A stretch of DNA of 56,802 nt from Pedobacter sp. (GCA_014378705.1 JACMND010000014.1:1-56802), one strand, 5' to 3'. Counted from the stretch's first letter, positions 28,728-38,348 are shown. The notes: generated by a model not told the origin, from the letters alone. Made by a program: numbers and translations.

Positions 28728-30431
28728 TCATTCAAGCATTTTCAATTCCGACTTTACAAACTCCGCCAGTTCTTTTACATAATGGGCACTAAAGTTAAAT
28801 TCAACACCTGCTGTTTCATAAATTTCTTTAATGGTTTTTGTATAACCCAATTTAAGGGCTTCAAGGTAATTTTTTAAGCCAATTTCCGGATTTTCTTTGT
28901 AGTTTTTCCAAATGGCTATCGCACCTAATTGCGCAATTCCATATTCAATATAATAAAAAGGAACCTCGAAAATGTGCAATTGCTTTTGCCAAAGATTGCC
29001 TAAGGTATCTTCGTTTTCTGTCCAATCAGCAAAATTATTTCCAAAAGGTTCGAATATTTTTTTCCAGGCCTCAGTTCTTTCTTCAGCGGTTTGATTTGGA
29101 TTGGTGTAGATCCAGTGCTGAAACTGATCTACTACCGCAACCCAGGGTAATGTTTTGAGCACATCTTTAAGCTGATCCTGTTTGGCACGTTTCAAATCTT
29201 CCGCATTGTTAAAAAATACATCCCAATTATCCATTGAAATTAATTCCATGCTCATTGAAGCCAATTCTGCTACTTCGGATGGGAAATGTTTGAAGTCATT
29301 TAGTTCCAGATCAGCGGAAATAAATGTGTGAACAGCATGTCCGCCTTCGTGTACCATGGTGGTAAGATCACGGAATGTATTGGCCGAATTCATAAATATA
29401 AACGGTGCACCGGTTTCTGCCAAAGGATAATTGTAACCTCCCGGAGCTTTCCCTTTACGGCTGTCCACATCAAAAAAATTATTGGCTTTCATAATAGAAA
29501 GCCTTTCCCCTATGTATGAATCTATTCTGCTGAAGCATGCGATGGATTTATCGATCAGCTCCTGGCCGTTTTTAAAGGGTTGAAGCGCTGGCTTACCGGA
29601 AACGTCCACTTCAAGATCCCAGGGTTTTAATTTCTCCAAACCCAAAGATTGTTTACGGTTTTCTGCTTCACTTCTTAAAATCGGTACAATTTCCAGTTTA
29701 ATAGCTTCATGAAATTTATAACAATCATGCGGATTGTAATCAAAACGACCTAAAGCCTGGAACATGTAGTCTCTAAAATTTTCAAATCCTGCATTAAGCG
29801 CAACCTGATGACGAAGTTTTAACAAAACCTGAAAAAGATCATCAAGAGTAGTTTTATCCTGCAAACGTCTTTGATTAATTTTTTCCCATGCTAATTTTCT
29901 AACCTCCTGGTCCTGATCTTTTAAAAACACGGATGCTTGTTCCAGCGTGTATTCCTGATCATTCATAGTAACTGACATGGAACCGGTTATTACCTGATAT
30001 TTTTGTTGTTCAACCTGGATTTGAGTAAATAGAGGAATATTTTCTTCTCTGAAAATTTCAAGGGCTTTTTTGACGCCTCGTATAAAAACAAAATATTTTT
30101 TTTGATCAAGCTGATCTAAATATGGGTTTTCAATAAATTTTTTATTCAATTCATTGTTTATAGGGGCAATTTTGGGCTCTATTTCAGTTGTGAAGTATTG
30201 AAAATCGTTTAACAATTTTTTATTTGTTGTATCGCAGGTCATGCGGATATATCGCCACGCAAAATCTTCTTCAAGGGCTGCTTCAAGTTCACTTCTATCT
30301 GACAGCCATTTCTCTAAATCTTGTACGCCATCTATTTGGCGATATTGCAGGTCTTTAAACAAGGGTTCAAGTGTTTCCCATGTTATTGCAAGGGTTGCCG
30401 GTATAAATTTTCTCTCTTTTTTAACGATCAT
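28728..30431 (-). CDS. pepF: M3 family oligoendopeptidase
   Basis: A zinc metallopeptidase of the M3 family that cleaves short peptides in the cytoplasm. The 567-residue protein carries the HExxH-type motif as TTMVHEGGHAVHTF at about residues 361-374, where H-E-G-G-H supplies two zinc ligands and the catalytic Glu. The third ligand Glu is expected about 25 residues on, within FPSEVAELASMSMELI. There is no signal peptide. It is shorter than Dcp/OpdA types and fits the PepF-like group. The gene stands alone between two minus-strand neighbours with gaps of about 85-110 bp. Confidence 0.9.
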   Translation of the reverse strand: MIVKKERKFIPATLAITWETLEPLFKDLQYRQIDGVQDLEKWLSDRSELEAALEEDFAWRYIRMTCDTTNKKLLNDFQYFTTEIEPKIAPINNELNKKFIENPYLDQLDQKKYFVFIRGVKKALEIFREENIPLFTQIQVEQQKYQVITGSMSVTMNDQEYTLEQASVFLKDQDQEVRKLAWEKINQRRLQDKTTLDDLFQVLLKLRHQVALNAGFENFRDYMFQALGRFDYNPHDCYKFHEAIKLEIVPILRSEAENRKQSLGLEKLKPWDLEVDVSGKPALQPFKNGQELIDKSIACFSRIDSYIGERLSIMKANNFFDVDSRKGKAPGGYNYPLAETGAPFIFMNSANTFRDLTTMVHEGGHAVHTFISADLELNDFKHFPSEVAELASMSMELISMDNWDVFFNNAEDLKRAKQDQLKDVLKTLPWVAVVDQFQHWIYTNPNQTAEERTEAWKKIFEPFGNNFADWTENEDTLGNLWQKQLHIFEVPFYYIEYGIAQLGAIAIWKNYKENPEIGLKNYLEALKLGYTKTIKEIYETAGVEFNFSAHYVKELAEFVKSELKMLE

Positions 30432-30541
30432 CTTCCTTAAATTAATCCGGGTGAAGTTAACCGAAATCTATCTGATGTTTTCATAGAATAGTAAATGGAA
30501 TCAATTTAAATCAAGGATGAGAAAGAAGATTGGGATGATAC

Positions 30542-31402
30542 TTAAATCCGATTCCTAAGATAAACATCCAACATAAAAAAACCAGCGAAAATAACGGAAG
30601 CAATTCCGTTGGTTGTAAAGAATGCCCTGTTTACTTTACTGAGATCATCCGGCTTAACTAATTGGTGCTGATAGATTAATAATCCAATAAAAAAAACAAT
30701 TCCTGCGATGTAAAACCAGCTTAATGAGGATAAGAATATTGGTAAAATAATAAAAACAACCGCCAACGTATGCAATATGGAAGAAACCTTCAAAGCACGT
30801 TTTTTGCCTAGCCAGGCAGGTATTGAATTCAGGTTATGCTGCCGGTCAAATTCCTCGTCCTGCAAAGCATAAATGATATCAAAACCACTTACCCATAATA
30901 AAACTGCAGCAGAGAATAGGACCGGAAGTATTGCAAATTCTCCGGCAACCACCAGGTAAGCACCAATTGGGGCAAGCGAAAGGCCAAAGCCTAAAATTAA
31001 GTGACAAAGCGGGGTAAACCGCTTGGCGTAACTGTACCCTAAAACAACAGCAAGCGCTACCGGCGAAAGTAACAGGCATAAGAGGTTGATAAAGTAAGTG
31101 GTGCTAATAAAAAGCAAAGAATTAAAAATGGTAAATAATAGTGCTTGCCGCGATGAAATCCTTCCGGCCGGAATATCCCTGCCCGCTGTACGTGGGTTTT
31201 GTGCGTCAATGTCACGGTCAAGGTATCGGTTAAATGCCATAGCCGCATTCCTGGCAAACAACATGCATAAAAGCATCAGCCCTAATTTGATCCAGTTAAA
31301 TTCATGATGTGTAGTGGTAACAGCCAAAAAAAAACCTATAAAGGCAAAAGGCAAAGCAAATACAGTATGGGCAAACAAAACAAGTGAAAAGTATTTTTTC
31401 AT
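30542..31402 (-). CDS. UbiA-family prenyltransferase (probable menaquinone pathway)
   Basis: An intramembrane aromatic prenyltransferase. The two Asp-rich motifs are present: NRYLDRDIDAQNPRTAGRDIP at about residues 58-78, and DIIYALQDEEFDRQ at about 174-187. About eight membrane helices surround them. The ubiE/menG methyltransferase lies close by at 32209, so the product is probably a quinone precursor. In menaquinone-only bacteria this UbiA-like type often serves the futalosine route (MqnP) rather than ubiquinone synthesis. That assignment is inference, so no symbol is given. Confidence 0.88.
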   Translation of the reverse strand: MKKYFSLVLFAHTVFALPFAFIGFFLAVTTTHHEFNWIKLGLMLLCMLFARNAAMAFNRYLDRDIDAQNPRTAGRDIPAGRISSRQALLFTIFNSLLFISTTYFINLLCLLLSPVALAVVLGYSYAKRFTPLCHLILGFGLSLAPIGAYLVVAGEFAILPVLFSAAVLLWVSGFDIIYALQDEEFDRQHNLNSIPAWLGKKRALKVSSILHTLAVVFIILPIFLSSLSWFYIAGIVFFIGLLIYQHQLVKPDDLSKVNRAFFTTNGIASVIFAGFFMLDVYLRNRI

Positions 31403-31469
31403 TTGATTAGTAGAATATTAAATAATGAATTTTGGGTTTATAGATAAGGAAATAAGTCGTTTTTTTTAT

Positions 31470-32087
31470 TTATTCAGTTACATCTAAAAGCCTAAATTTT
31501 TGGTTCAGGTCATTAATAAAGTTTAGGATTTCCTCACGCCCATCCTGAGTTTCAGCGGAGGAAAGGAATAGGGGAGGCACTTCTTCAAAAATATGAAGTA
31601 AATCTTTTTTAAACAAGGCGATATTCTGATCGGATTTAACCCTTGATTGTTTATCGGCTTTGGTAAAGACCAAAACGAAAGGGATTCCTTGTTCGCCAAG
31701 CCAACTACAAAACTCAATATCTAATTTTTGTGGCTTTACCCTGCTATCTATCAACGTAAAAACGCATTGCAAATTTTCGCGGTTGCGGAGATAGTATCGG
31801 ATAAATTTTTCCCAGTCTGCCCGATTACTTCGGGATGTTTTAGCATAGCCATAACCCGGTAAATCAACCAGTTGCCAATTCTCATTAATTAAAAAATGAT
31901 TAATTAACTGAGTTTTTCCCGGGGTTTGAGAAGTTTTTGCCAAACCCTTTTTTTGAACAAGCATGTTTATTAACGACGACTTACCGACGTTGGAGCGGCC
32001 GATGAACGCATATTCAGGCAACAATGGAGGAGGCAGTTTATCTGTTCGTGTGTTACTTACCTGAAATTCGGCGCTTTTAATAATCAT
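31470..32087 (-). CDS. engB: Ribosome biogenesis GTPase EngB (YihA/YsxC)
   Basis: EngB is a small GTPase needed for late 50S assembly. The motifs are GRSNVGKSS (P-loop), a Thr-containing switch (SQTPGKTQLINHF), DLPGYGYAKTSR (G3), FTKADKQ (G4) and SSAE (G5). The start is ATG 32087, about 206 residues, rather than the longer open frame to 32183, because MIIKSAEFQVSN is the family-type start. A -7 box TACCTTTG lies between those two positions, only 6 nt before this ATG, so a leaderless transcript is predicted. It is divergent from ubiE. Confidence 0.93.
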   Translation of the reverse strand: MIIKSAEFQVSNTRTDKLPPPLLPEYAFIGRSNVGKSSLINMLVQKKGLAKTSQTPGKTQLINHFLINENWQLVDLPGYGYAKTSRSNRADWEKFIRYYLRNRENLQCVFTLIDSRVKPQKLDIEFCSWLGEQGIPFVLVFTKADKQSRVKSDQNIALFKKDLLHIFEEVPPLFLSSAETQDGREEILNFINDLNQKFRLLDVTE

Positions 32088-32093
32088 CAAATA

Positions 32094-32101
32094 CAAAGGT
32101 A
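32094..32101 (-). promoter_or_regulatory. -7 promoter element of engB
   Basis: TACCTTTG on the minus strand is a perfect TAnnTTTG and ends 6 nt before the engB ATG. No clear TTG -33 element was found 17-20 nt upstream, so confidence is moderate. Confidence 0.5.
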
Positions 32102-32208
32102 GGAATTTGTTTAAACGTTTATTGGTTAATAGGTTTATAGATGATTTACTTATTCGCAATTTTGCGCTTCTAATCATCTGCACATTTACTTCTATATTTA
32201 CAGACTCT

Positions 32209-32940
32209 ATGTCAAAGCAAGTTACCCCCTATAAAAATTCTCAGGCTACCAAAAAAGAACAGGTTGCCGATATGTTCAACAATATTTCCGGTACTTATGA
32301 TTTTTTGAATCATTTTATGTCTTTAGGTATCGACATAATCTGGCGGAAAAAAGCAATTTTAGAGCTATTAATTAATAAACCCAAAGTTATACTTGATGTA
32401 GCTACAGGCACTGGTGATTTTGCTTTTGAAGCTTTAAAAATTTTGAAACCAGAAAAAATAATTGGTGTGGATATTTCTAAAGGAATGTTGGAAATCGCCA
32501 GTCTAAAAATTAATAAGCGCAACCTTAATGATGTTTTTGAAGTAAGGTTGGGAGATTCTGAAAAGCTTTTATTTGAGGATCAAACTTTTGATGCGGTAAC
32601 GGTTGCTTATGGAGTGCGAAATTTTGAGAATTTAGATGCCGGTTTAAAAGAGATGTACAGGGTGCTAAAACCAGGTGGTAAGGTGGTTATTCTTGAATTT
32701 TCAAAACCAAAAGTATTCCCTGTTAAGCAGGGATACAATTTCTACTTTAAGTACCTAACACCCACAATTGGCCGGATCTTTTCAAAAGATTCTACCGCTT
32801 ACAGTTATTTGCCTGAGTCTGTATCCGCTTTTCCGGATGGGACTGATTTTTTAAATAGAATGAATCTGGCTGGCTTTCAAGTCACCAAAGCAAAACCGTT
32901 GGCTTTTGGCATAAGCTCAATTTATACCGGGGTTAAATAA
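32209..32940 (+). CDS. ubiE: Demethylmenaquinone methyltransferase UbiE/MenG
   Basis: The enzyme methylates demethylmenaquinone with SAM, the last step of menaquinone synthesis. The 243-residue protein has FNNISGTYDFLNHFMSLGIDIIWR, the SAM-binding ILDVATGTGDFAFE and the family block DAVTVAYGVRNFENLDAGLKEMYRVLKPGGK. I start at ATG 32209; the longer frame from 32107 would add a hydrophobic stretch not typical of UbiE. The stop overlaps the porT start by one base (TAATG), so the two are translationally coupled. Confidence 0.94.
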   Translation: MSKQVTPYKNSQATKKEQVADMFNNISGTYDFLNHFMSLGIDIIWRKKAILELLINKPKVILDVATGTGDFAFEALKILKPEKIIGVDISKGMLEIASLKINKRNLNDVFEVRLGDSEKLLFEDQTFDAVTVAYGVRNFENLDAGLKEMYRVLKPGGKVVILEFSKPKVFPVKQGYNFYFKYLTPTIGRIFSKDSTAYSYLPESVSAFPDGTDFLNRMNLAGFQVTKAKPLAFGISSIYTGVK

Positions 32941-33674
32941 TGAAAAGAAGGTTAATATTGCTGAGTCTGGTATTTATTTTAGTAACCTTTAGAGTTAATG
33001 CACAGGAAAGTTGGGGAGGTGGTGTAGATAATGAACCTTTCCATTTTGGATTTACCTTTCAGTTTATTTCTGCCGAATATAAAATTTTAAAGCAAGCCAA
33101 TTGGCGGGAACCATATATTGACCCGGAAGACGGCTCAGTTTCTAAACCAACGCTATACAGCATCACTTCGCCTGTATCGCCGGGCTTTGGGCTGGGTTTT
33201 GTAAGTAATTATCGTCTTGGAAATAATGCTGATATCCGGTTTACCCCGGCCTTGAGCTTTTCGGACCGCTTAATTGATTATAATTATTTAATGACGGAAG
33301 AATTTAAACAGCAGAAAGTCCAATCAACACTTGTAGATTTTCCTTTTGGGATTAAGATTAAATCAGACCGTCGCAAGAACTTTAGAGCATACATGCTGTA
33401 CGGAGTAAAATACTCTGTTGACATCGTTTCTAAAAAGAAAACCAACGATATAGATAAAATTTTAAGTGAAAAATTAGTTAAAAATACCCGCAATACTTTG
33501 TGGTACGAGGCGGGAATAGGCTTTGATCTTTACTTCGAATTCTTTAAGTTATCACCCGAAATTAAGCTGGCCAATTCTTTTACAAGTGTTTTACTCGCTG
33601 AAGATCACCCGTACACAAAGCCTTTGGATAAACTTTATCTTCGTAATTTGCAATTCAGTTTATATTTTGAATAA
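32940..33674 (+). CDS. porT: PorT-like type IX secretion system protein
   Basis: PorT is an outer-membrane beta-barrel protein required for type IX secretion, the protein export and gliding machinery of Bacteroidota. The 244-residue protein has a signal peptide (ending about VNAQ), then beta-barrel-like strands with alternating hydrophobic residues (FHFGFTFQFISAEYKIL, SPGFGLGFVSNYRLG, FRAYMLYGVKYSVDI) and ends in an aromatic residue-rich strand (LQFSLYFE). The ubiE-porT order is common in this phylum and supports the call. The ATG overlaps the ubiE stop. Confidence 0.87.
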   Translation: MKRRLILLSLVFILVTFRVNAQESWGGGVDNEPFHFGFTFQFISAEYKILKQANWREPYIDPEDGSVSKPTLYSITSPVSPGFGLGFVSNYRLGNNADIRFTPALSFSDRLIDYNYLMTEEFKQQKVQSTLVDFPFGIKIKSDRRKNFRAYMLYGVKYSVDIVSKKKTNDIDKILSEKLVKNTRNTLWYEAGIGFDLYFEFFKLSPEIKLANSFTSVLLAEDHPYTKPLDKLYLRNLQFSLYFE

Positions 33675-33740
33675 TTTAATATTCTTTAGCTGGAGATTAT
33701 AATTCTGGTTTGCTTAAATTCGTTTTTTTAATTTTACCAC

Positions 33741-34499
33741 ATGCCAAAAACAGTTCTTATTACTGGTGCAACCGCCGGCATCGGCCTTGCATGTGCCCGT
33801 TTATTTGCAGGGCAAAAATATAACCTTATATTGATTGGAAGACGGATTGAAAGATTGCAAATTCTTGCAGATGAATTAATCAAAGAATTTGAAGTGGAAG
33901 TAATAATCAGGGTTATAGATGTAAGACAAAAAAATGAAGTTGCTCAACTAAATCATCTTCCTGATCATTGGAAGCAAATTGATGTACTGATCAATAATGC
34001 GGGGCTTAGCCAGGGTTTGGATCCGATACACGAAGGGAATACTGACGATTGGGATACAATGATTGATACCAATGTTAAAGGATTGCTGTATGTTACCCGA
34101 GTAGTTTCTCCCTGGATGGTAAAAAATAAGTCAGGCCATATCGTAAATATAGGCTCCATAGCCGGCAAAGAAACATATGCGAATGGAAACGTTTATTGTG
34201 CATCCAAACATGCAGTTGATTCTTTAAATAAAGCGATGCGGATAGACCTTTTACCTTTTGGGATTAAGGTTACCGCGATCCATCCGGGAGCGGTTAAAAC
34301 TGAATTTTCTGAGGTTAGGTTTAAAGGGGATAAAGAAAGGGCAGAAAAAGTGTATGAAGGTTTCGATCCGCTTAATGCCGGTGACATTGCCGATTCTGTA
34401 TGGTTTGCCGTAAACAGGCCCGTTCATGTAAATATTAACGAAATTATCATTATGCCCACGTCACAGGCCAACACCAATTATATGATTAAGAATCTTTAG
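33741..34499 (+). CDS. SDR family oxidoreductase (YdfG-like)
   Basis: A short-chain dehydrogenase of 252 residues. The NAD(P) motif is TGATAGIGLACA at about residues 7-18, followed by an Arg-rich IGRRIERL that suggests NADP. NNAG is near 88-91, the catalytic Ser lies in NIGSIAG, and the Tyr and Lys in YCASK, with HPGAVKTEF after it. The whole resembles YdfG-type 3-hydroxy acid dehydrogenases acting on serine or 3-hydroxypropionate, but substrate is not certain. It follows porT by 66 nt. Confidence 0.88.
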   Translation: MPKTVLITGATAGIGLACARLFAGQKYNLILIGRRIERLQILADELIKEFEVEVIIRVIDVRQKNEVAQLNHLPDHWKQIDVLINNAGLSQGLDPIHEGNTDDWDTMIDTNVKGLLYVTRVVSPWMVKNKSGHIVNIGSIAGKETYANGNVYCASKHAVDSLNKAMRIDLLPFGIKVTAIHPGAVKTEFSEVRFKGDKERAEKVYEGFDPLNAGDIADSVWFAVNRPVHVNINEIIIMPTSQANTNYMIKNL

Positions 34500-34587
34500 A
34501 AATTAAAAATGACGGATTATGGTTTCGATTTACATCAAAAACCATTTCTAACTAATCAATATAAAGCTAACAACTTAACCCATTATC

Positions 34588-35040
34588 ATGCTTCAGTTAA
34601 CTATAGATCAGGATATAAAATCGGCCATGCTTGCCAAAAATAGTGTACGCCTCCGCGGATTAAGAGCTATTAAAGCAGCCTTGTTACAAGCTAAAACAGA
34701 AAAAGGAGCCAGTGAAATTTTAAGTTCTGATACAGAAATTAAAGTTTTGCAAAAGCTTGTGAAACAAAGAAAAGAATCAGCGGATATATATTTATCTCAA
34801 AACAGGCCTGATCTTGAAAAGATTGAAAATGAAGAACTGGAAGTGATTGGGGCTTATCTTCCAAAACAAATGAATCGCGAAGAGATTTCAGTACACGTAA
34901 AAAATGTGATAGCAAATGCAGGTACTGTTCATGCTAAAGATATGGGGAAGATTATTGGTTTGGTTAATAAAGATCTGGCAGGTAAGGCTGATGGCAAAAT
35001 AATTTCTGAAGTAGTTAAAGAATTACTTGCGGCTCTTTAA
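34588..35040 (+). CDS. yqeY: GatB/YqeY domain-containing protein
   Basis: This 150-residue YqeY-family protein resembles the C-terminal tail domain of GatB, which contacts tRNA in the glutamyl-tRNA amidotransferase. Visible family features are LRGLRAIKAALLQAKTEKGA, KQRKESADIYL, and LEVIGAYLPKQMNREEI at about residues 88-104. YqeY stands free of GatB and its cellular role is not settled. It lies alone between the SDR gene (88 nt) and the hydrolase gene (105 nt). Confidence 0.88.
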   Translation: MLQLTIDQDIKSAMLAKNSVRLRGLRAIKAALLQAKTEKGASEILSSDTEIKVLQKLVKQRKESADIYLSQNRPDLEKIENEELEVIGAYLPKQMNREEISVHVKNVIANAGTVHAKDMGKIIGLVNKDLAGKADGKIISEVVKELLAAL

Positions 35041-35145
35041 ATTTAAGTTAAATCATATTATTCATGCATTTAATTAACATTTTATACTGATTTTACTTTC
35101 AGACTTATATCTTAGCACCAACACATTAATTGCATAAATTAGTCT

Positions 35146-35907
35146 ATGGGATTCTCAATTAAAGAAGAAAAAGGTTTTAAATATGTTGATGAAGGCCAGG
35201 GTGAAATATTGCTTTTACTTCATGGATTAATGGGTGCCCTCAGCAATTGGGAAGCTGTAGTTGATGAGTTTAAATCAGATTACCGGGTAATTATACCCAT
35301 GTTGCCTTTGTATGATCTTCCTTTATTAACTACCGGTGTAAAAGCGCTAGCAAAATTTGTTCATAAATTTGTTAAGTACAAAGAATTAAAGAACGTTGTT
35401 GTTTTAGGAAATTCGCTTGGTGGGCACGTTGGCTTGATCTATACATTAGCTCACCCTGAGGAAGTGAAAGCTCTGGTATTAACCGGAAGTTCCGGTTTAT
35501 ATGAAAATGCTTTTGGCGGATCTTTCCCCCGAAGAGAGAGCTATGATTTTATTAGAGAAAAGGTTGAATTTACTTTTTACGATCCGGCAACGGCAACTAA
35601 AGAACTGGTTGACGATGTTTTTGCCACCGTTAATGACAGGTATAAAGTTATCCGCATATTAGCGATGGCAAAATCTGCCATAAGGCATAACATGTCTAAA
35701 GATTTATACAAGATAACGATACCCGTTAGTTTAATTTGGGGTACGGATGATAAAGTTACACCACCTTCAGTAGCCAAAGAATTCAATGAAATATTAACTA
35801 ATTCTGAATTAAACTGGCTTGAAAAATGCGGTCACGCTCCAATGATGGAAAGGCCTGTGGAATTTAATGCAATTTTAAAAAAGTTTTTAGAACGCCTTAA
35901 AAACTAA
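35146..35907 (+). CDS. Alpha/beta-fold hydrolase
   Basis: The 253-residue protein has the oxyanion region LLLHGLMGALSNWEAV at about residues 24-39, the nucleophile elbow GNSLGGH at about 93-99, the acid WGTDDKVTPP near 205-214, and the His in KCGHAPMMERP near 231-241. The triad is therefore Ser, Asp and His. No signal peptide. It is separated by only 5 nt from the CBS-domain gene and is probably the first gene of the series running through nadK. The substrate is unknown; short esters are likely. Confidence 0.87.
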   Translation: MGFSIKEEKGFKYVDEGQGEILLLLHGLMGALSNWEAVVDEFKSDYRVIIPMLPLYDLPLLTTGVKALAKFVHKFVKYKELKNVVVLGNSLGGHVGLIYTLAHPEEVKALVLTGSSGLYENAFGGSFPRRESYDFIREKVEFTFYDPATATKELVDDVFATVNDRYKVIRILAMAKSAIRHNMSKDLYKITIPVSLIWGTDDKVTPPSVAKEFNEILTNSELNWLEKCGHAPMMERPVEFNAILKKFLERLKN

Positions 35908-35912
35908 CCATT

Positions 35913-36575
35913 ATGTTAGCACGCGACTTAATATCAGATGCCATACCACCCTTAAAAACTTCAGATTCAGTTCAAAAAGTTTTAGACCGTATGGCTGAAT
36001 TTCGTGTAAATCATCTTCCCATTGTTAATGACAGACAAATATTGGGTTTGATTTCTGATGAGGATTTTATAGAGGTTTTGGATTATACCTTACCGATTGG
36101 CAGTTTAAATTTAAGTCTGATTAACTATTGCATAAACGAAGATCAGCATGTTTACGATGTAATTCGTCAGTTTAACGAATTACGCCTGAGTGTGGTTCCA
36201 ATTGTAGATCTGCAGAAAAATTATTTAGGCTTAATAAGCTTAAAAACGATGGTTGAACATTTCGCTAATCTTACTTCAGTAAAAGATCCGGGAAGTATAC
36301 TCGTTCTGGAAATTAGTAACAGGGATAATTCACTGGCGCATGTTGCTCAAATTATTGAATCAGAAAATACGCAGATACTAAGTTCTTATATTAGATCATT
36401 TACAGATTCAACCAAGCTTGAACTAACGTTAAAACTCAACCGCACCGAGGTTTCAGCCATTGTGGCTTCATTAATACGGTATAATTACATTGTAAAAGCA
36501 ACATTTAATGATGTTAAATCGGATGACGGAACACTTGACCGTTATGATCAATTGATGAATTTTCTTGATTTTTAA
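35913..36575 (+). CDS. CBS domain-containing protein
   Basis: Two CBS motifs fill the first 120 residues (ISDAIPPLKTSDSVQKVLDRMAEFRVNHLPIV and DEDFIEVLD, then CINEDQHVYDVIRQFNELRLSVVPIV). Such pairs bind adenosine nucleotides. The remaining C-terminal part (about 130-220), with VLEISNRDNSLAHVAQIIE, resembles an ACT-like regulatory fold. It sits between the hydrolase and nadK with gaps of 5 and 9 nt, so it may sense adenylate or NAD state for this group; that is inference. Confidence 0.87.
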   Translation: MLARDLISDAIPPLKTSDSVQKVLDRMAEFRVNHLPIVNDRQILGLISDEDFIEVLDYTLPIGSLNLSLINYCINEDQHVYDVIRQFNELRLSVVPIVDLQKNYLGLISLKTMVEHFANLTSVKDPGSILVLEISNRDNSLAHVAQIIESENTQILSSYIRSFTDSTKLELTLKLNRTEVSAIVASLIRYNYIVKATFNDVKSDDGTLDRYDQLMNFLDF

Positions 36576-36584
36576 AGTTTTACA

Positions 36585-37469
36585 ATGAAAATCGCAATTT
36601 ATGGCCGGCAGTTCAATAATTCCGTCCTTCCTTACGTACAGCAGGTTTTTGATACTCTTGTAAAGTACAATATAGAACCTGTTATCTACCAAAAATACAG
36701 CGAATTTATTTCAGGTAAAATTTTCTTTCCTAAAAAGCCGCAAGTATTTATTGATTATAATGAACTGGTTTCATGTAAAGTTGATGTTGTAATTAGCCTG
36801 GGTGGCGATGGAACAATGCTGGATACAGTTTCACTAATCCGTGGTTCCTTTATCCCGATCATCGGTATCAATTTCGGCAGACTCGGTTTTTTGGCCAGCA
36901 TCAACAAAGACGACATACAACCTGCCATAGCTTCGCTTTTTAACAAAGATTATTCATTGGATTCCAGGGCGCTTTTAAGCGTTGAATCTGAATTAAATTT
37001 GTTTGGGGATGAAAATTTTGCGCTGAATGATGTCACTATACATAAACGGGATACCTCGGCCATGATGATTATTCATGCTTATTTAAATGATGAATTTTTA
37101 AATTCTTACTGGGCTGATGGTCTTATTTTGGCTACTCCAACCGGTTCTACGGCATATTCTTTAAGTTGCGGTGGCCCTATTATCTTTCCTCGTTCGGGTA
37201 ATATGGTAGTTACGCCAATATCCCCGCATAACTTAAATGTACGTCCAATCGTATTATCAGATTCCAACGTTTTGTCATTTGTAATAGAAGGAAGAAGTTC
37301 AAAGTATCTGCTTACCTGCGATTCCCGCACAGAAGTAATTGATACTACAGTAAGACTGACCGTAAAAAAAGCAAAATTTAACATAAATCTGATCAGGTTG
37401 AACAACGAAAACTATCTCACTACATTAAGAAACAAGTTATTATGGGGTATTGATACCCGTAATTACTAA
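36585..37469 (+). CDS. nadK: NAD kinase
   Basis: NAD kinase phosphorylates NAD to NADP with ATP. The 294-residue protein has the GGDGTML motif at about residues 74-80, INFGRLGFLA near 94-103, NDVTIHKRD near 148-156 and the GSTAYSLSCGGPI motif near 185-197. Start ATG 36585 is 9 nt after the CBS gene. Length is normal. It is part of a conserved Bacteroidota gene order leading into DUF6089, uppS and bamA. Confidence 0.95.
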   Translation: MKIAIYGRQFNNSVLPYVQQVFDTLVKYNIEPVIYQKYSEFISGKIFFPKKPQVFIDYNELVSCKVDVVISLGGDGTMLDTVSLIRGSFIPIIGINFGRLGFLASINKDDIQPAIASLFNKDYSLDSRALLSVESELNLFGDENFALNDVTIHKRDTSAMMIIHAYLNDEFLNSYWADGLILATPTGSTAYSLSCGGPIIFPRSGNMVVTPISPHNLNVRPIVLSDSNVLSFVIEGRSSKYLLTCDSRTEVIDTTVRLTVKKAKFNINLIRLNNENYLTTLRNKLLWGIDTRNY

Positions 37470-37505
37470 CAGACATTCGTGATTATAAATTTAAGAATGT
37501 TTTAA

Positions 37506-38303
37506 ATGCGTATTTCAATACTAGTTTGTTTAATTCTGTTAATATCAGCTTTTGCTTCAGCTCAAACCTGGGAAGTTGGTGGGTTTGCAGGGGGCTCAGG
37601 ATATATGGGTGATATAAATCCGCTTAAACCATATAAGGTTTCAGGTATGGCATATGGCGGACAAATTAAACGTAACCTGGACGGTTATTGGGCATTAAAA
37701 TTAAATATTGCTCATGGCAAGATACAAGCTGACGATGCTGCTTCAAAAAATGCACATCAGTCAGAGCGCAACATCAATTTTTTTTCAGCTATCACCGAGG
37801 TATCCCTTCAAACAGAATTTAATTTTTTTAACTATTTTCCGGGTAGCTTACCTGGAAACGGAACAAGAAGGGCAACGCCGTTTTTATTCGCCGGGATTGG
37901 AGGGGTACTTTTTAATCCCAAAACCAAATATGGTGGTGATGTATATATTTTGAGAAACTACGTAACTGAAGGTGCAGACCTTTCTGAGAGATATAAAAAA
38001 AATGCTTTAAGTATACCCTATGGGGCAGGATACAAATACAACCTTACCGGTAATTTAAATTTAATTGCTGAGGCTGGTTTCAGAACGGCATACACTGATT
38101 TTTTAGATGACGTAAGCGGAAATTATCCAAATTATCTGGTTCCGAATTTTAACACAATTGATGGCGTGTTATCAGATCCTTCCCGCAACCAGGTAGGAAG
38201 GGCAGGTGCACAGCGAGGAGATTTCAGAAAGCGTGACACTTATTTTTTCACAGGTTTAAGCCTTACCTATACTTTTGTTTCCATAAAATGCCCAATGTTT
38301 TAA
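37506..38303 (+). CDS. DUF6089 family outer-membrane beta-barrel protein
   Basis: A 265-residue predicted outer-membrane protein with a signal peptide ending at ASAQ and repeated amphipathic strands (WEVGGFAGGSGYMGDINP, GMAYGGQIKRNL, PFLFAGIGGVLFNPK, SIPYGAGYKYNLT, FTGLSLTYTFVS). The start TWEVGGFAGGSGYMGD is typical of DUF6089, a family found in Bacteroidota just upstream of uppS and bamA. Its role is not established, but the neighbourhood suggests envelope assembly. Confidence 0.87.
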   Translation: MRISILVCLILLISAFASAQTWEVGGFAGGSGYMGDINPLKPYKVSGMAYGGQIKRNLDGYWALKLNIAHGKIQADDAASKNAHQSERNINFFSAITEVSLQTEFNFFNYFPGSLPGNGTRRATPFLFAGIGGVLFNPKTKYGGDVYILRNYVTEGADLSERYKKNALSIPYGAGYKYNLTGNLNLIAEAGFRTAYTDFLDDVSGNYPNYLVPNFNTIDGVLSDPSRNQVGRAGAQRGDFRKRDTYFFTGLSLTYTFVSIKCPMF

Positions 38304-38348
38304 TTTCTATTGTAAACCTTATTTATTCGCTTACCTTAAATTGAGCCA

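Noticed and set aside
34500-34587. Small ORF starting ATG at 34509 between the SDR and yqeY genes
   Set aside because: The reading runs into yqeY in another frame and shows no conserved features.
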